Below are positions 52,924 through 64,000 of a stretch of DNA of 64,000 nt, in pieces. The stretch's first letter is position 1; each line of letters begins with the position of its first letter. This stretch comes from Oopsacas minuta (lineage: Eukaryota > Porifera > Hexactinellida > Lyssacinosida > Leucopsacidae), in contig JAKMXF010000300.1 in assembly GCA_024704765.1 (NCBI GenBank), forward strand, positions 248,001 through 312,000, read 5' to 3'. Under the pieces are notes generated by a model. That model did not search any database. It saw only the letters and a program-made list of their open reading frames with translations, and was not told the DNA's origin. Position numbers and translations under genes: made by a program.

Positions 52924-54141
52924 ATGGCGACTTTCCTACGAGATAATACAGCGGGTTCCGATGAGAATGTGTTTAAGAAAATTCGGAAAAGATTAGAAGA
53001 GAAGTTTGATTCTATTATTCAGAAAGTTGTAGAGAGAAGAGAAGCTCTCATAGTACAACTAGAACTATTGGAAAGAGAGTATGAAACACAGGTTCTGCAA
53101 TTGGAAGAAATGAAATCGTCTAAATCACAAATGGAACATCTATTTAGTAATTTGAAATCGGAAACATCTAGAAAATCTTTTAGGAAGAGTATCAATGATT
53201 TCGCTGAGGAAGTCCAGTACGCTAGCAAAGTTGAATATCCAGAATTATCATTTGTTTGTGAAACGAATGATTTAGAATGGAGGATTTCTCAATTAGGAGT
53301 GTTGAGTAAAACTATGAAAAATGAACTGATCCCTATAAAATACGATAATATCAGTAGACCGTTAAAAAGTTTTGGGAAGATTGGTTCTGGGAAAGGTGAA
53401 TTTTACAACCCCAGGGGAGTATTTGTAGACAACAAATATGACAGAATCTTTGTTGCTGATAAAAATATTCGAATTCAGGTATGGACGATAAATGGAGACT
53501 ATCTTTCTGCATTTGGTAAAGGCGTTCTTAGATGGCCATGGGAGATTATGTTATGTGATGATAATCTTTATATTTCAGATATTGAGACCCATTTTGTAAC
53601 AAAATGGTGTTCTACGAACTTTAGTTTTATAGCTCTATCTAAAACGACTAAAGGTTCAAACCTAGGTCAATTGTGTGGTCCAGCTGGTCTAGATATTGAT
53701 TCGGGAGAAGTGTTTGTTGTAGAGTGTGAGAACAATCGTATTTCTGTGTTTGATCTAAATCTGTGTTTCAAGAGAATAATGGCTAATAGCATGATAAACA
53801 CATCTTATTGTCTGAGAATTAGATCTAATACTATCTATATTGTAGAAATGACAGGAATTATTAAGCTATTCTCTAAAGCTGATCAACTGATGAGAACTAT
53901 ATACAAACATGAAAATTTTTCCAATAATATATTTCATTTTAACTTTGATTCAGCACGCAATTTCCTTGTATCAGATACTAGCAGGAATTCTCTATTTATA
54001 CTGTCTCCAGATGGGGAAATAATTCATTTTATTTGCTTCAAAGCCTGGAACCTTGAGAACCCATTTGGTATCGATGTAACAAGGGGAGGGAATCTTGTGA
54101 TTTCTTTTAACAGTAGACATTCTGCTGTTTCTATTTTGTGA
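52924..54141 (+). CDS. Coiled-coil/NHL-repeat protein, tandem copy 2
   Basis: Single-exon ORF of 405 residues, same architecture as copy 1: coiled coil at about 15-115, then NHL blades (GKGEFYNPRGVFVDNKYDRIFVADKNIRIQVW; GQLCGPAGLDIDSGEVFVVECENNRISVF). It is the most divergent of the three, with a three-residue shorter linker before the propeller. The stretch RIRSNTIYIVEMTGIIKLFSK and its DNA are identical to copies 1 and 3, which points to gene conversion. No zinc-binding N-terminal domain. Confidence 0.82.
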   Translation: MATFLRDNTAGSDENVFKKIRKRLEEKFDSIIQKVVERREALIVQLELLEREYETQVLQLEEMKSSKSQMEHLFSNLKSETSRKSFRKSINDFAEEVQYASKVEYPELSFVCETNDLEWRISQLGVLSKTMKNELIPIKYDNISRPLKSFGKIGSGKGEFYNPRGVFVDNKYDRIFVADKNIRIQVWTINGDYLSAFGKGVLRWPWEIMLCDDNLYISDIETHFVTKWCSTNFSFIALSKTTKGSNLGQLCGPAGLDIDSGEVFVVECENNRISVFDLNLCFKRIMANSMINTSYCLRIRSNTIYIVEMTGIIKLFSKADQLMRTIYKHENFSNNIFHFNFDSARNFLVSDTSRNSLFILSPDGEIIHFICFKAWNLENPFGIDVTRGGNLVISFNSRHSAVSIL

Positions 54142-54384
54142 AGAATTATGTATATCTTTGGGGACTAGCAATTCGCATTTTTATGTTTGTACTTTAACGA
54201 ATTCGTAATTTTAATTCTAGTGTATAGTTATTGAGTTAGATTGATTTGTTCTATTTATATTGACTAATGGTTTAAAAAATATTTATCTATTCTACAAATT
54301 GAAACTTACCTTTCCTGCCTGTAATTAATATTTTAGTAGTTGGATATTTTTAATGAGATTTAATATTTCCACCTATTAGTATGA

Positions 54385-55611
54385 ATGGCGTCTTTTCTAC
54401 GAGATAATACAGCGGGTTCTAATGAGAATGTGTTTATGAAAATTCGAAAAAGAATAGAAGAGAAGTTTGATTCTATTATTCAAAAAGTTGTAGAGAGAAG
54501 AGAAGCTCTCATAGTACAACTAGAACTATTGGAAAGAGAGTATGAAACACAGGTTCTGAAAATGGAAGAAATAGAATCATCTAAACAAGAAATGGAACAA
54601 CTATTTACAACTTTGAAATTAGAAACAGCCAAGAAATCCTTGAGGAAGAGTATCACTGAATTAAATGAAGAAATTGAAAAGAGTAGCAAAGTTGAATATC
54701 CAGAATTGTCATTTGTTTGTGAAACGAATGATTTAGAATGGAGGATTTCTGAATTGGGTAAGTTAGGTGAAGCTAAGAACAAAGAATTTGTTGTTAGAAA
54801 ATACGATAATATCAGTAAATCGTTGAAAACCTTTGGGAAGAATGGTAATAATTCAGGGAAAGGTAAATTTAATGAACCAAGAGGAGTATTGGTAGATGAC
54901 AAGAATAACAGAATATTTATTGCTGATATGTATAATAATAGAATACAAGTATGGTCCATTAATGGTGATTATATCTCTAAGTTTGGTAAAGGCACACTTA
55001 AGTACCCATGGGAGATTGTATTATGTGATAATGCACTGTATATTTCTGACGTTGCTAAGCATTTTGTAGCAAAATGGTGTTCTAGCACTTTTAGTTTTAT
55101 GACTCAAACTAAAACCACTAATGGTTGGAATGAAGGTCAATTGGATGGTCCAGCTGGTCTAGATATTGATTCGGGAGAAGTGTTTGTTGTAGAGCGTGAG
55201 AACAATCGTATTTCTGTGTTTGATCTAAATCTGTGTTTCAAGAGAATAATGGCTAATAAGATGATAAACAAATCTTGTTGTCTGAGAATTAGATCTAATA
55301 CTATCTATATTGTAGAAATGACAGGAATTATTAAGCTATTCTCTAAAGCTGATCAACTGATGAGAACTATTGGAAAGAATAGATGTTTTTCCAATAATAT
55401 ATTTCATTTTAACTTTGATTCAGCAAACAATTTCCTTATAACTGATGTAGATAAGAATTCTCTATTTATACTATCCCCAGAAGGTGAATTGATACATTCA
55501 ATTTGTTTCAAAGATTGGAAGCTTAATTCCCCGTTTGGTATCGATGTATCAAGGGAAGGGAAATTGGTAGTTACTTTTCGTGATGGATCAGCTGCTGTAG
55601 GGATTTTTTGA
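54385..55611 (+). CDS. Coiled-coil/NHL-repeat protein, tandem copy 3
   Basis: Single-exon ORF of 408 residues. The first 145 residues are identical to copy 1, while about 20 substitutions occur afterwards, concentrated between residues 145 and 300 of the propeller. In part of that interval (VVERENNRISVFDLN and IMANKMIN) it matches copy 2 better than copy 1, so it is a mosaic. Architecture and open questions as for copy 1. Confidence 0.82.
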   Translation: MASFLRDNTAGSNENVFMKIRKRIEEKFDSIIQKVVERREALIVQLELLEREYETQVLKMEEIESSKQEMEQLFTTLKLETAKKSLRKSITELNEEIEKSSKVEYPELSFVCETNDLEWRISELGKLGEAKNKEFVVRKYDNISKSLKTFGKNGNNSGKGKFNEPRGVLVDDKNNRIFIADMYNNRIQVWSINGDYISKFGKGTLKYPWEIVLCDNALYISDVAKHFVAKWCSSTFSFMTQTKTTNGWNEGQLDGPAGLDIDSGEVFVVERENNRISVFDLNLCFKRIMANKMINKSCCLRIRSNTIYIVEMTGIIKLFSKADQLMRTIGKNRCFSNNIFHFNFDSANNFLITDVDKNSLFILSPEGELIHSICFKDWKLNSPFGIDVSREGKLVVTFRDGSAAVGIF

Positions 55612-56282
55612 TTAATTTATCTTAACTATTTTGGAGCTAATTAATTTATTCTATTTTGTAACAAATTTACGTGTTTTATCTATTTAGTATTTCACATTTT
55701 ACTTGTATAGTATAGTGAGTTGTATCTTTAGTTTCTAAGAACTTTTGCCGGATTTTTGTATAGTTTGTTTGTTTTTCCTGCTTCTCCTATAGGTAGGTGT
55801 CCTAGTGGCATGGACGATGTACGACGTCAGTACCTCCGTCCGTCTGCGCGGCTGTGCGAGACCTAGCAGCCCGATTAGCATGAAAATTGGTACACAAATA
55901 CATTTTGGGTCAGAGATTTGCACTTCGGGTATGAATTTTTCTGAAGTGGATAATTCACACCTTTCTATGTAAAATTCAAAAGCATGCTAGAGATTAGGTT
56001 TCAACATGTTGGTAGGGGTAGGTGTATGTATATTTGCCTATTTTGAGATTGTCACCCCTCACCCCTCGAAAGTAATTATTTCACAGATTTATTTATGATT
56101 AATCATCTTTTCACACCTTTTGAAATATTTCAAAATTATACTAGAGATATCGTATTTTATATCTGAACATTATTCAGTTTGTATTATAGTTGTCTAGCTG
56201 GATTGATCTTTATTGTTTATTTCTATAAAATCCATTTACTTGATTATCCCAAACTTTACGATAATGTATTAGTAAGTTTCAG
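55612..56282. repeat. Duplicated 3' flank of NHL copy 3
   Basis: Matches the flank of copy 1 from the stop codon to about 56155, with a roughly 40 bp insertion and scattered substitutions. The remaining 125 bp lead into citron kinase and contain its presumed promoter/5' UTR, without a recognisable motif. Confidence 0.75.
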
Positions 56283-59200
56283 ATGCCTCTTGAAGAGTTT
56301 GATCATCAACATAACGTTGAGATTGCATCCCGTCTCTCTTTTCTACGAGAAATCCTCTTGAACCAGGGATTAACTAGTCTAGGTGAAGACTCAAGAGTTG
56401 ATCTAAATGCAGCTAGAGATCTCAATGATACGAGACATAACTGTAGATGTGGTTCTGTTGTATCTATCGGTTCATTCGAGTCTCTGCTAGACACTTTATT
56501 TACCGTGTTTAGTGAAGATAGATTGAACACTTATAGAGAAGATAATGTTCTTTTTACATTAGCAGATAGGTTAATATTTCAATTTTAATCTGTATTTATG
56601 AATGATAAATAATTTGAATTTACCTGTAGATATGCAGATGAGATTAAGCTCCTCAAACAGCTGTACCCTGCTACAGATGACTTTATTTCTAAGGATGTAA
56701 TCGGTATTGGGCAGTTTGGGGAAGTTAAAGTTGTACAAGAGAAACACACTGGAGAAATCTACGCTATGAAGACACTAAGGAAATCTCAGCTGTTTCAGCT
56801 AGGTCCCAGTGTAGCTTGTTTTAAAGAGGAACGTGACGTCATGGTACGTGCACAAAAGAGTCCATGGGTAGCTAGACTCGTGTATTCATTTCAGGATAGT
56901 AGAAATCTGTATTTGATTATGAAATTCTATGCTGGAGGGGATCTACTGAATGTATTAGAGCAGTTTGATCCAATGAAGGTAATATTAAATATTTATTCAC
57001 TGAATGATTCATTAATTATTGAGTATAGGAATACATGGCTCGCTTCTACTTATCAGAAATATCTACTGCGATACATTTCGTACACGAAATGGGCTATATA
57101 CACAGAGATGTAAAGCCTGAGAATGTATTAGTAGATGTATCAGGACATATCAAGCTAGCAGATTTCGGATCAGCTGCTGCGCTAACAGAGGATGGTAGGA
57201 TCATGGGACAAATACCTTTTCCAGTAGGGACACCTGAGTATGTAGCTCCAGAGGTTAGATTTGTAATTTACATCCATGGTTACATTTATATAATTCCTGC
57301 TAGGTATTGTCAGTGTTGGAACATAGCGGATCAAAGAGTTGTTTGTATGGTCGTGAATGTGACTGGTGGTCTCTAGGTGTTCTTGCTTATGAAATGCTGG
57401 TAGGGAGAACACCATTCGAATCAGGTTCTCGTATAGAGACACACGCTAATATACAGAACTATAAGAAATCTCTTGTGTTCCCTAGTAACCCTGAGTTATG
57501 CAAGGAAGCTGTCGACTTAATCAGTTCTATGTGTACTGGTATAACAGATAGAATAGGTTGGAAATTTTTCACGGTTCTTATATGTGTAATTGATTTTCAT
57601 TGTGCTGTTATAATGCAATGGTCACTATATGATTATTTGTTATTTAACCATGGATTGTGGGATTAGTTTATCAGCTTTGGATGTTGTTCTAGGTCATTTT
57701 GAGGAGATGCTCCTTCCTTGTTTGAAGGGGAGATTTTTAGATAACATCAAGAGAATAAATTCAGCATCCATGGTTAAATACTTTTTCAATAATATAGGGA
57801 TACATTTTTGTCAAAAACATTATATCCAATATATTCAATTTATTTTCTAGGTTATTCTGAGCTTACCAGACATGGCTTTTTCAATGGAATTGATTGGGAT
57901 GAATTGCTTACAACAGAACCTCCGTATATTCCTAAGGTCAAAGGACCTGATGACGTGTCAAACTTTGACAGCTGTGACAGAAGTATAATTAGCACCAAGG
58001 ATTGTGAATTTGAACTCTCCACAAGTAATGGAACTTCTTTAGTACTCCATTTATAGTAGTTAGTGTGAAAGTTTTTAGGTAGAAAGAAACTGGCCAATCC
58101 AGAGAATGAACTATGTTTTGTGGGCTACTCCTACCTACCCTTTGGTTCTAGTCATGCTGATGAATTAAGAAGAGAAGACGTGACGTCATTCACTCTTTCC
58201 AAACCTTCACAAGGATGGTCAGATATTGATGAGTTAAGAAATCAACTGAAATACAGAGAGAGAGAATTGGATGTGAGTATAGAAGAGAAAGGAATCATGG
58301 AGAAAGAGAGCGATATCATGAGAGAGCAGGTAATTTTACATTTCATTTTTCTCTGTTTCTGTATATTTTAACGTGTTTTTAGGTTAAGGAATTGAGAAGT
58401 AAACTTGAATTTGAACGAAATGATAGAGTCAGCTTGGAGGAACGTACACTACAGCTGCTGGAAGATGTACGTGAAGGGTCTCGTAAAGTTACAGAAATTA
58501 GAGAAGCAGATACAGCACAGAGAGTAGGAAGAGAACAGGAAATAGTTCTAAGACAAATATCTCAAGAGAAAGAATTAGCTATGCAGAGAGCTAGGAGATT
58601 GGAGGAGGAGCTAATGATGAAGAATAGTATATGGGATGAACAGGCTAATGAGGTTAATGAGATGAAAAAGAAACTAATGCAAGCGAGAGTAGAAGCGAAT
58701 AATAGCTCTGAAAAGTTCAACAAGGTAAATCATAGACAGTAAACTCCTGTTATGTCGAATCTGGATATACCGAAATATCCGCTTATATGCTAAGTAGAAG
58801 TATGTAATTATGCGAATATGATTCCAAACCGTGAAAGTAACATAATTACACCGGTTATATCGAATTAATTATTGTTGTAGCTTGCTGAAGAAGCTCATGC
58901 ACATTTAATGCAAAAGAAAAGGGAAATTGAAATGAAGGATTTTGCCCTGGAGGAAGCTGAAGAAATGATAAAGTTAGCTCAACAAAAGGTGATTGACACA
59001 GACAAACAGTTATGTCATGAAATAGAATTGAAAGAAGCTAGTCAATCTAGATTAGTACATCTGACGGCTAAGATAAAGGAGATGGAAGAACAAATAGAAT
59101 TGGATAAGTTGAATCAGAAGGCAAATGATGATAAATCTATATCTGATAAAGAACGCGAAAAGATACAAGATTTGGAGCAGGAATTATTGGACACAACTAG

Positions 59201-62200
59201 ATCGAAAGAAGACCTTGAATCTTCCGAATTCATGAAAGATACACAAATTCAACAAATGGAGCAGGAATTGATTGAAGTTTTAGCAGAGAAAGATCATATT
59301 CAAGAGGAATTAGAACTTATAAGCTCTGATTTTGATCTGAAAGAGAAAGAGTATGTTACTCAACGAGAAATAATCTCACAGTTAGAACAAGAACTCAGCA
59401 CGGCTAAAATACAATTACAGAGATACGAGGAAGACACTGCTTCACGATTAGAGTATAGACACAAGGAAACTCTAATGACATCTATGCATGAAGATGGAGC
59501 ACAATCTGATACAGAAATTGTAGGAATTACAGACCATAATAAACAAATTAAATTACAGTATTCAAAGCAGATTTCGAATCTAAGAGCTGAATTGGATAAA
59601 GAGGTGAAGGAACATACACAAGCCAGAGAGAAATTCTCAGAACATAATAGAGTTACTAAGAAGAGATTACAAGATTTGGACCGGGCTTTAGAACACCAAA
59701 AATCTAAATTCGCGTGCAATGAAACAAATCACAAAAAAACCATGGATACTCTAGAAAAACGTAATATTGATTTACAGAATCAAAGCAATAGGAGTATGGG
59801 TAAGGTTGCTGATATGCGGCGTGTTCAAACTTCACTCGAGAGAGAAATACAGCAAATGAAGAAGCAAGAGGTTTACAAAGAAGAGCTTCGTTCTAAATTA
59901 TCTTCTGCTAATTTACAAGAGAAGATAAAGCAATCTGATCAGGAGATTAATCGACTGAACACTGCATTAGTAGATGTCACCAAATTGAATAAAGACTATG
60001 AGGATTCTGTCAGGAGCTTGCAAACTGAACTACGAAATTTAAGAACAAATTCTCTACGTACTGAATCTCAGCTACAGCAAGCTAACCAAAAACTTAAAGT
60101 TGATAAAGTTGATATTGAAAATCTATGCGCTAAGTTAAATTCTTTAGAAGAAAATCCCTCTAGAAACGATCAAACTGAAGCTACTAATAACATGAACATG
60201 CAATCACAAATAGATGATTTGAAATCTAAACTTACACAAGAAACACAGAGACTTCGTATTAGCGAGCAAGAATTACAAGATACGAATAGGACACTACAAC
60301 GAGCTCAAAATCTCTACCAGGTTGAGATTGACTCTTGGAAGAAATTACACGAGGAAGAGAATCGAAAATATGTTGGTACTACTGACAAAAACCGCGAAAT
60401 AGAAGGCCTTTTACAAATGAAGGAAGAAGAAATACAACAGTTACAACGAAAAGAGATCAGCATTGCTAACCAAATGTTGGAGTTAAAACAGCAATTACGT
60501 GAAGCTAATGGATTAGTACGTCAGGAATCAAACAAAGATCATGCTAACCAGTTATCTCAGGAATTAGCTTATGAAAAAGCCTCGAAAGAAGAAGTAAAAA
60601 TTAGATTAAACGAGCTTAAAGAGCGGGATGAAGCTCAGAGTTTGGAGATTATTACATTGAAGAAAAAGATGGATGAAGTGATAAAGAGTAACTCACAATT
60701 GAGCTCGCTACGTACGGAATATCGAGCTCTAAAAGACTCAGAGCTTGAGAGCAGTAAACACTTGAATGAGTTGAAGAACGAGATCGAAGAAAATTGGAAA
60801 GTTAGACAGAATTTTGATAAAATGAAACTAGAATTGGTTGTAATACGATCTTCCCTTGAATCTAAAAGTGACGAAATACTAATCCTACAACAAACTGATT
60901 TAGTTAAAGCTTTTGAGATAGAAAAGTTACAAGAAAAACTACAACTCAAATTGGAAGAAATTGAGAATGCAAGAGATGAAGTAAGGAAAGTTAATTTAGA
61001 AATAAAGGAAGCAGAACAACAAATGTCTGAGCTTAGAACTGCAACTAGCAAACATGAGCTACAATCTGTACAATGGACAGGAGAACGAGCTAAATTGAAT
61101 GACGTCATTTCTACTCATAAAAATGAGGCTGGGAGGGTAGTGACGGAGTTAATGCGTACACGAGATGAAGTTAAGAAATTACAAATGGTAGTACGTCAGC
61201 TTGAGAAGGGAAGTTTGAGTGAGCCAGAGAGGGTTTTAGATCTTGAAGATGAAATTAGCTCTAACAAGCTGCGTCTAGAAGAACTGGAAGATGTCAGAGA
61301 TAAGTTTAATAAGGCTAAAATTGAAGCTGAGAATCATACGCGAATAGTGAATGCTTTGAGAGAAGATAATTCTATGAAAGAGGGGGAAATATCCAAATTA
61401 ACAGATGATAAACTTGGAGTTGAAGAGAGGAACAAGACTTTAGCTCTCCAGCTTGATTTACAATTTCAAGAATTACAAAAGGCAAAAGATGAAGCTACAT
61501 GTGCTCGATTCCAAGTTCAACAACTCAAAGCTACAAAACACAAATTAACAGTAGACTTAGGCACGGCGAATAAACGAATAGTTGATAAAGATAGTGATGA
61601 AGTTAATCACAATTTGGAAGAGAAGAGCTACAAGGAGAGAGAATTTAGAATGGAAACACAGCTACAACAACAAGCTAAACTTATTGACTATTTAACTGAT
61701 GGTAAATCTGATGGAGCAAGATGGTCAAATAAGTTAAAAAAGAAGGAATTTGAATTGAATAAATCAAAAGCTGTAAAACCAACTCAAATACTTTATCCAC
61801 CTAAAACCAACGGATCTGATTCTGGTATAACTTCTATGGAATCTGACATAGATCGTGCTACCCCTGTAGACCCTGAATTTGATATTCCACACTCTGCTCA
61901 TGTTGTGTCACAACCTAATCCGTTTACATTTGAGGGAGCTGATGAGTTTGAAGATCACCCACGTCATCATGGTGGAGTGTTTGACAAGGTTAAGAAAACT
62001 CTAAGTGGACGGAGATTTGAAACACCAACAGCCATGACAGGCTCTAGACAACTCAACTCTAAATCACTTAAGAATGTAACAATACAAAGAATGGATTCAG
62101 ATAAATTATCCCCTACCAGTTTACAAAGTACAAACACATATTCTCTATCCTCGTGTTCTGAAACTGAGGGTGCAGCTAAACGCAGTAAAGATGCGGATGA

Positions 62201-64000
62201 GTGTGATCATATTGCTTCCCCACCCAAGAAAATATGCTCAGAATTCCAAGAACCAGCTGCTAGATTACTTCCCAAACACTTTTTCTCTTCAAAGATTTGT
62301 AAATCAGGAGTTATATGCGATGATTGTGCTCTCCCGATTAAGTTCGGAGAGAGGAAAGAGAAATGCGCTTTTTGTCGAGCAGTAGTCCATCCTAAATGCT
62401 CCAGTCATTACGATAGGGTTAGTCAATGTCAATCCAAACTTCCCTCACTTGCAAAATCACTCAGTGTTGATACAAGCACAATAGGACCACAACCTTCATG
62501 TGATTGGTTTAGGGTATTATTCTGGCCTTGTCCTAGACAATGTTGGGAGAAATACTTCATAATTCTAGCGGATGATGCTATATTGTTATACCAACAACAG
62601 CCTTCAATCCCTAATAGATCAGAGGCAACACGAATACTTAAGCTAGGTCCCTATGATGAAGCTATTGTATCCGTCAATAGTGAATTTATTCGTAAGAGAT
62701 TGAGTGCATTTTCAAATACTCAATACTCGTGTACTCTAGCTCTGATCCTTAAAAAGGAAGGACAGCCTATTACTGATTCTTCAGAGGGTGTTTACCTGCA
62801 AGCTCCTTCTACAGAGAAGAAATTCATGTGGATTGATTTATTGACTGGTACAATTAATGAATTGGAGAAGAATCGTAATAAAAGACCTCCTTTCGTTATG
62901 GAGGTCATATATCGTGGACCTTTCCTGGTTCAGCAGTACTTTTTCTCGGGTTTGCATATCAAGGAACACAATTTTGTTCTTCTTGCTGAACACACTGCCA
63001 TATTTGCAATGTCAATGCCTACATTCATTAATCCATGGTCCGAACCGATTAAACTTGAAATTTCACAGTCAATTGCTCCTATTTATACCATCAAGCTATT
63101 TGCTGAGATGGGTATGATCGTGTTGATAGCTGGAAAAGAACGTCAAATTTACACAACACTGCTGGAGCCAATGATTGAATTTGTTGGTGGGCTATTCCGT
63201 GATAAGAAAAAGGCAACACCCAAATTCATTCCTATTCCAAACAGCACAGGCTGTCATATCATAGAAGTCGGAAAAATAACTGAAATTCCATTCATGTGCA
63301 GTTTCCACCAAGATTTGAAAGGTACGGGTAATCGAATAATGTCTCATTATAATCAACCATCTAATCATACTAAATGTCCATTACAGCTTTGTGATGAGAG
63401 ACCTCTTGCTCAATGTGCTAGCATATTAGTAACTCCTGGAAAATTCTTGATTGGCTCACACGTCATTCTATGTTATAACCCAATAAAAAAGTTCATTCGT
63501 GAGTCACAAATTTCAATGCATAATAATGCGATGAAAAAAACTAGAACTCTTCGTAATCCTATTGAGATGGTTCCTCTCCCTAGTGGAGTGGAATATCTCC
63601 TGGTATACTCGGATATAGGAGTAGTTATCTCGCGTGCAGGGGGTGGTATGTATGTGAAGGAAGAGGCGTTATTATGGGAGAGTACACCTACTCATGCGTG
63701 GATAGATAATGGTATTCTCTTCGTTCTTTCTTCCAAGAACGTTGCAGTATACAGGTTTGTGAATGACAAACTACCAATGAATCCAACATATTACAAGCTC
63801 TGTTCTAACACTGGACAATTCCTCTGTTACATCCCCTTCAACAAATCTATGCTATACACTTCATCTGAAGGTGATTCTACTTTTATATTTTCGTGCGAGT
63901 TTCTTTTCCATAATTTAATCAAACGAACCGGTTCGGCAAAGTCAGCGAAACCTGGAAACTCTAACATGACACGACAGAAGACAACTTCTTTGATAGACAT
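56283..64000 (+). CDS. CIT: Citron Rho-interacting kinase (3' end beyond window)
   Basis: Exons 56283-56569, 56630-56978, 57029-57253, 57304-57556, 57851-58024, 58079-58329, 58383-58724 and 58881-beyond 64000; the last is open to the window end, giving about 2333 residues so far. Kinase domain about 110-400 with all motifs: GIGQFGEV, YAMKTLRK, EEERDVM, YIHRDVKPEN, LADFGSAA, GTPEYVAPE. An AGC-type tail (HGFFNGIDWDELLTTEPPYIPKV) follows, then about 1000 residues of coiled coil, a C1 zinc finger at about 62260-62430 (HFFSSKICKSGVICDDC...CAFCRAVVHPKC), a PH domain and a CNH domain. This is the complete citron order. Citron organises RhoA, anillin and the midbody in cytokinesis. The exon 5 donor was chosen at 58025; an alternative lies about 40 bp upstream in the same phase. 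Intron 7 holds a MITE. Confidence 0.94.
58737..58870. repeat. pogo/Tigger-like MITE, family A (3'-truncated), in citron intron 7
   Basis: Starts CAGTAAACTCCTGTTATGTC and carries the interior motifs ATACCGAAATATCCGCTTAT and CCGTGAAAGTAACATAATTA, but the right arm is lost after TTATATCGAATT. It fills most of the 156 bp intron. Confidence 0.75.

Larger units (their letters stand above)
51022..56160 (+). repeat. Tandem array of NHL genes with a near-identical outer duplication
   Basis: Copies at 51022-52248, 52924-54141 and 54385-55611. Copy 1 and copy 3 match nearly base for base over their first 430 bp, and also through 3' flanks to about 52760 and 56155 apart from a roughly 40 bp insertion after 55655. 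The duplicated unit is about 3.36 kb. Copy 2 is more diverged but shares identical internal tracts. Confidence 0.9.

Noticed and set aside
57629-57850. Plus-strand ORF inside citron intron 4
   Set aside because: Joining exon 57304-57556 directly to 57851 restores the kinase tail alignment in phase; including this stretch would break it.

Overview
The window is nuclear DNA from an animal with a very compact, AT-rich genome. Spliceosomal GT-AG introns are everywhere and most are only about 50-70 bp. The genes are animal types: APC/C subunit 4, citron kinase, SLBP, CNOT11, CCDC61, CFAP99, COX4 and an Ig/FN3 receptor. The short introns, high gene density, creatine-kinase relative and Ig/FN3 receptor suggest a non-bilaterian, most likely a sponge. 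That placement is inference; no rRNA or mitochondrial marker is present to settle it. I built exon models by hand by matching splice sites and reading phase, so small errors at individual exon edges are possible.

Layout. 1-2113: 3' part of ANAPC4. 2735-9471 (minus): a 14-exon Ig/FN3 single-pass receptor whose two large introns each hold an intronless plus-strand transporter gene (SLC39A9/ZIP9 and SLC25A1). 10376-14854: a 1492-residue repeat protein ending in a creatine-kinase domain that has lost most ATP-binding arginines. 15128-17026: CFAP99. 17424-21370: fucokinase FCSK. 21520-23156: SLC35F6. 23525-25224: mitochondrial seryl-tRNA synthetase SARS2. 25530-28976: INPP4-type phosphatase with a PH domain. 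29197-32276: CCDC61, with a minus-strand multipass membrane gene in its third intron. 33024-33500: COX4. 33753-38375: Tudor/SAM/poly-Q protein. 38685-41270: PHF20-like tandem-Tudor protein. 41431-46626: CNOT11, whose first intron holds two more minus-strand multipass membrane genes. 46793-47320: small unknown protein. 48191-50729: SLBP with a long extra C-terminus. 51022-55611: three tandem coiled-coil/NHL genes. 56283-64000: citron kinase, cut off by the window end.

Three themes stand out. (1) Five of about 22 genes lie wholly inside introns of other genes, always antisense and always intronless. Three of them encode one family of multipass membrane proteins that I do not recognise and that share a C-terminal tail motif. 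(2) Introns longer than about 130 bp nearly always contain either a nested gene or a short palindromic element with TA-flanked ends starting CAG, like pogo/Tigger-derived MITEs. (3) The palindrome TGACGTCA occurs 13 times, 11 of them in exons, far more than base composition predicts.

Functionally this is a mixture of housekeeping genes (cell cycle, respiration, translation, mRNA decay, histone mRNA), cilium/centriole genes (CFAP99, CCDC61, possibly the creatine-kinase-like protein), phosphoinositide and cytokinesis signalling (INPP4, citron), and lineage-specific genes (receptor, membrane-protein family, NHL trio). Nothing resembles a bacterial operon.
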